Part shown: positions 60,227 to 64,000 of the stretch, piece by piece
Layout of the letters: every line of letters begins with the position of its first letter
Position numbering within the stretch: the stretch's first letter is position 1
The notes under the pieces: generated by a model
The model's database searches: none
What the model saw: the letters and a program-made list of their open reading frames with translations, nothing else
Told to the model about the DNA's origin: nothing
From: Phytophthora quininea
Lineage: Eukaryota; Oomycota; Peronosporomycetes; Peronosporales; Peronosporaceae
Assembly: GCA_011947345.1 (NCBI GenBank)
Contig: JAAVTG010000880.1
Span: 36,419 to 100,418, forward strand
DNA: 64,000 nucleotides
Reading direction: 5' to 3'
Program-made: the position numbers and the translations under genes

Positions 60227-62274
60227 ATGGAGCGACTTCCTGTTCCGCTGGTCTCCAACATTTTGGGTTTCGCCGTGTCCGACTACAGCGAAGACCTGGT
60301 CCCGAGCAAGCGCAAGCTGCCTGTCGATGCGCTCCGCTCCCTCAGCATCGTCTGCAAGGCCTGGAGCGCTCTCATAAGAGAGCTCGTCTGCCGTCAGCAA
60401 CTGTCCACTTGTACCATCCAGATTTCTTCCGGTTCCAGAGAGGAAATGTTAGAAATCCGACGCAGACTAGCCAACCATGGAGTTAAAGTGTTGGATCTCC
60501 GACTTTGCGTCGGCGAGCCCGCCCGGATCAGTCCGTTCTACAGCGGCCGACGAGGCTTCCCCAGCTGGACGGACGACCTAAACGAAGTCAACGTGGACTG
60601 GGAGACGCTGTTCTGCTATCTGCCAGCAGTGCAGCGACTGGATCTATCTGCCATCCCATTAAGGAGTAAACATGTGTTGCAGATTCTGCAAACTGCAGTG
60701 AAATTCTGTCCTCAGGTGGAAGCCCTCAGTCTCTGCGGAGTGGGGAGCACGAGCTGCCCCGAGTGGATTTTGACGCTCTTTGCGGACTTTTGTATCAAGC
60801 CATGCAGGTGTGGCGAGATGGAGGCAAGAAGACGGGCTTGAGGCAGCTGACAGTCCCTGAAATCGGACAACGAGACAGGCTTCAAAGCTGCAAGACCTTT
60901 TTGAGAACGTAGTGAAATATTGTCCTAATGTGGAGTTTCTAGACGGATACAAAGGATCGTTGTGTGAACTGGACAGACTGACCTGCAGAGACAACTGGAT
61001 GATCACGCTGGGGCAGTGGGAAGAGTTTAACGCCACGTGCACCAAGCTACGAGAGTTCCACTGGGTGGTCGCGCCATTCGCTGACCCGTTCTTCAGTGTT
61101 TTTGGGAATTATGTAAAGCCGAAACTCACGAAACTCACCGTCGCAATCAGTATGCTTTGGGCATGGGACACCTACTTCGAAGAGTGTGAGATTGGCAATG
61201 GGGAAATCCCGAGGCGGCTCGTAGATCTTGGGGGACGTTGAGGACCGACCGGGATATGGTTTTCGTGCTACAGATGTAAGTGCCGCACTGAAAGGCTGCC
61301 CAGCGCTGGATGATTTGGAAATCGAACTGTATCACCCTGTTGATGACGATGAATATGGCTACGACGACGATGACGACATCGAGGACTTCCCTGATCGCGA
61401 AGTGCTCAATATTGACATTTTTAACGACCAGTTCTGTGAAACACTGGCTACGTATTGTCCTCAGCTAACGAGTCTTTCCATTTGGGAAGTCGCTGAAGGA
61501 CAGAACTCCAACCTCACGCCTATTCGAACATTCACAGACCGAGGCCTATTGGCTCTCGCACAGCTCAAATATTTGACAGTCATGCAACTGCGGACTGTCA
61601 ACTGCACTGGAAACGGTCTGTTTGAATTCTTAAAGCACCTTTCCGATGAATTCGCAGGTGAGAGGACGTTCCAGATCTGTCTTGGTGGGAGCCCCAACGA
61701 CTCGAAGCTAGCCTTCTACAATGCGCTCACCAAGTTTTTGACCAAACTAGCTGAAGCTACTCCACAGCAATTGTCGTTTACTAGTCGAAAGTTTGTGCTT
61801 CGACTGATGAACTCTAACTACGGCTCGGTAGATACGAATTGGAGCAAGTCGTATCTCCGTCGTGTAGAGCGTTTAGTAAAGCGTGTAAAGCAGAAGCACC
61901 CGTCGCTGCGTCTTCGTATTACAACCTCTGGGCGTCGAGGGAAGACGTTCAAGAGCATCATTGAACTGGGCTTATACACAGCTGAAACCGAGCCGAGCCC
62001 ATGGTACGGCTGGGACGATGAAGAAAGAGACCGTAATGTCACGTTTGTGAACCGGGGCGATCGATCCTATGCGGATGAAGGACGTCGCAGAATTCCGGTG
62101 GAGCTGCGCCACCCCGAGTTGCTGGATCCGGATTCGCTGCCAATTGACTACGAACTGCCAGCAGATTACTTTGACGATTACTATGGAGCGTACGATGACT
62201 TTGATGACGACTACCTCGATTTCGGTGACTATGATGATGGCTTTTACGATGGAGACGCTGACGAATATGAATGA
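60227..62274 (+). CDS. F-box/LRR-like protein, family copy 6
   Basis: About 680 residues. Start MERLPVPLVSNILGFAVSDY with SIVCKAWSALIRELVC; LRR-like LPAVQRLDLSAIPLRS and CPNVEFLDGYKGSL; signature LREFHWVVAPFADPFF; TFTDRGLLALAQLKYLTVM; and a long Asp/Tyr tail (DDYLDFGDYDDGFYDGD). Apparent shifts lie near 60770, 60905 and 61230. The ATG at 60227 is chosen by alignment to copies 1 and 3. It converges on the second PLC gene with 134 bp between stops. Confidence 0.8.
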
Positions 62275-62408
62275 GGCATGCATTGAAAGACATCACGGCT
62301 GCACGGGTTCAAAAACGCTTCATATTTTGACTGTAAGCATTCAAACAAATGCCTTACAGTACTTTCAAAACTGTTAGTTGTGCTTGTCCGCAGGCGTCCA
62401 ATTTCACT

Positions 62409-64000
62409 CTACGCGAGGGTTGCGTTAATCACGACAGAAGTCGTGGTAATTCCATTTGTCGAGAGAGCTGTGTACAGCAAGTAGTTCTGGTACGGATCCG
62501 CCGGTGCTGAGAATGTGTATCCGCTCGCACAGGAGTTGGCGTAGGCGACAATTGACCATGCCAAACTGGAGCTGCTCCAGCATGCTTTGTACGTCTTCGA
62601 AGCTGTGGTGCTCGCAACCCAGCGGCCACTAGAATTCATAAGGACGTAGGCTCCTGATGCGGTTGTGCTAGGCTCGTTCTCTGCCCATGACCACGCCTGT
62701 GCATTCATCTTGGCTCCGTCCACCATGTCGGTAGCAACGAGATTCATGTTCCATCGCACGAAGTTGCCAATGTTGCTGGAGTTCAGGAAGGTTTCGAACT
62801 CATCGGTGAGCTCGCCTCCGTCGGAGAGCGAGATGTAGCGCAGCTCTGACTGATACGAGCGCAAGAAGTAGTCATTGCCGTAGATCTCGAGACCATCGAT
62901 CTTACGGGAACTGTCAGGCAGAGTGTCGATGTAGTCAGTCGAGAGAACTTCATGGCCCCCGCAGAAGTCATACAGACTGTAAGCGAGTCCAGTATCATCG
63001 TTCGCAAGTAGTAGAATTCGGTATCCTGCCTCCAAGAACTCGTTTACACTGCCTGATGTCCAAGAACCACTAGCAAGAGACTTGAGAGCTGACTGCGGTA
63101 CAATGAAGTCGCCGAAAACGCTCGTCAACAGTGTGTTGAGATCGGCGTATTTGTCGAGACGAGAGATATCCGATCCGGTGTCGAGGTAGACGAACACAAA
63201 TTCCGTCGGGTTTACCTCGAGCCAATCCATTACTTCCTGCATTGAGTCACGCGTCGTGATCTCGTCCGTCGTCTTGATACCTGAGACCGAAGGAAAACAT
63301 CCCAGCAACTCTGGACCCCACAGAATCGTACCGTACTTGGATAGTTGGCTGTCAAAAGCGTCAAAGAACGTCGTAATCGAGTTCGATCCGAGGTTACCAC
63401 AATGGCCAGTGTGGAAGTCATCCAGGAAATAGTGCGTGTCGATCTCCAACCAACGCATGCCGATACCAAGCTGATCAGTCAAACTCAGGACGTGGTTGTT
63501 CGTCTTCAGGTACGAGTAGGACGCCTTGTTCGAGTTCAAATTCTCGTTGAAGAGCTGGTCGCGGTTGCCGTATCCATCCGCAAGTGTGATGGCGCTATTG
63601 TGTGTCGACGGAACTTGAGCATAGCACAACTTGCCGCTGAAAGCTAAGTCCCGCTGGTACGCGAGAGTCTGGTTAAGCCACGACGATACAGATGCAGAGC
63701 CCTTTTCACAAACGCTGCTGCATACAGTCCCAGCAGAGTTGCATTTGTCTACCATGGTGCACGTGATGTCTTCCATCGCGTTCTTACCAGGGTTATTGGT
63801 GCCAGGTGTGCGCGTTGCAGTCTGCTGAGCAATGAGGTACGAAGGATCCGAGCATGTGTCGGTGAATGAACATGACGCTGTTCCTGGTACAGCGTCGACA
63901 AACTTGCCGCCACTTGCTGAAAAATCAATCATCCCGTTGAGAATATCCACAGTAGAGTCGTCGAAAAGTACTGGAACCCGTTCTGGATGGACTCGATGAG
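62409..64000 (-). CDS. Secreted PLC-like phosphodiesterase without jacalin domain (5' end outside window)
   Basis: Paralogue of the PLC at 52504-55467, beginning beyond the right edge. Visible are the end of the Cys-rich N-terminal region (SIQNGFQYF, VDILNGMIDF), the catalytic block PSTHNSAITLADGYGN, IGMRWLEIDTHYFLDDF and FHTGHCGN, and the C-terminal WAENEPSTTASGAYVLM part. It stops right after SVVINATLA, exactly where the other copy enters its Pro/Ala/Thr linker and lectin domain. A 1-nt shift lies in the A-run at 63964-63967. Same predicted chemistry, but without carbohydrate-binding module. Confidence 0.88.
   Translation of the reverse strand, partial: HRVHPERVPVLFDDSTVDILNGMIDFSASGGKFVDAVPGTASCSFTDTCSDPSYLIAQQTATRTPGTNNPGKNAMEDITCTMVDKCNSAGTVCSSVCEKGSASVSSWLNQTLAYQRDLAFSGKLCYAQVPSTHNSAITLADGYGNRDQLFNENLNSNKASYSYLKTNNHVLSLTDQLGIGMRWLEIDTHYFLDDFHTGHCGNLGSNSITTFFDAFDSQLSKYGTILWGPELLGCFPSVSGIKTTDEITTRDSMQEVMDWLEVNPTEFVFVYLDTGSDISRLDKYADLNTLLTSVFGDFIVPQSALKSLASGSWTSGSVNEFLEAGYRILLLANDDTGLAYSLYDFCGGHEVLSTDYIDTLPDSSRKIDGLEIYGNDYFLRSYQSELRYISLSDGGELTDEFETFLNSSNIGNFVRWNMNLVATDMVDGAKMNAQAWSWAENEPSTTASGAYVLMNSSGRWVASTTASKTYKACWSSSSLAWSIVAYANSCASGYTFSAPADPYQNYLLYTALSTNGITTTSVVINATLA

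Overview
The window reads as nuclear DNA of an oomycete (Phytophthora-like, Peronosporales). The evidence is a secreted elicitin-like protein, matches to the oomycete core promoter (initiator TCAYTYY followed by a CAWTTT-like flank) just upstream of several start codons, short GT-AG introns of about 50-80 bp, very tight gene packing, flagellar/centriolar genes, and an accessory island of copia, hAT, PIF/Harbinger and MULE elements. I cannot assign a species.

Layout. 1-10.4 kb, all on the minus strand: the 3' part of an MSH2-like MutS homologue without a P-loop, the U5 snRNP GTPase SNU114, an NSMAF/FAN-type BEACH-WD40 protein and a PH-domain protein. 11.8-24.2 kb: a group with cilium or centrosome relatives, namely an LRRCC1-like protein, a CEP19-like protein, a soluble adenylyl cyclase (ADCY10 type) and a CFAP36-like protein carrying a WW domain; KTI12 sits among them. 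24.2-25.6 kb: an ankyrin protein and a small predicted mitochondrial protein. 25.6-29.6 kb: two large F-box/LRR-like genes. 29.8-30.5 kb: two identical 48-residue Lys-rich genes in a head-to-head inverted repeat. 30.7-50.9 kb: five 4-coumarate-CoA-ligase-like acyl-CoA synthetases (ACS1-ACS5) in tandem, split by a transposon island from 34.7 to 44.9 kb. 51.2-64 kb: an elicitin-like gene, a secreted PLC-like phosphodiesterase fused to a jacalin domain, four more F-box/LRR relatives (one broken) and a second PLC gene that runs off the right edge.

How the parts relate. The synthetases end in peroxisomal PTS1-like tripeptides (SRL/SRM) in four of five copies, so they probably activate carboxylic acids in peroxisomes. 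The elicitin-like and PLC proteins are predicted to be secreted. The PLC/F-box block is arranged almost as a palindrome, with a convergent PLC-F-box pair at each end.

A caution on quality. Nearly every conserved gene, including single-copy SNU114, KTI12 and the transposase, is interrupted by isolated 1-nt shifts, mostly in short homopolymers and mostly deletions. I read these as uncorrected sequencing or assembly indels and treat the affected genes as probably functional. Coordinates for such genes are outer CDS bounds; 'shift' in the entries means an apparent 1-nt indel against the family or paralogue. The most unusual items are the P-loop-less MutS homologue, an intact-ended hAT element carrying a RING-type zinc-finger gene, the PLC-jacalin fusion and the mirror-image 48-residue gene pair.
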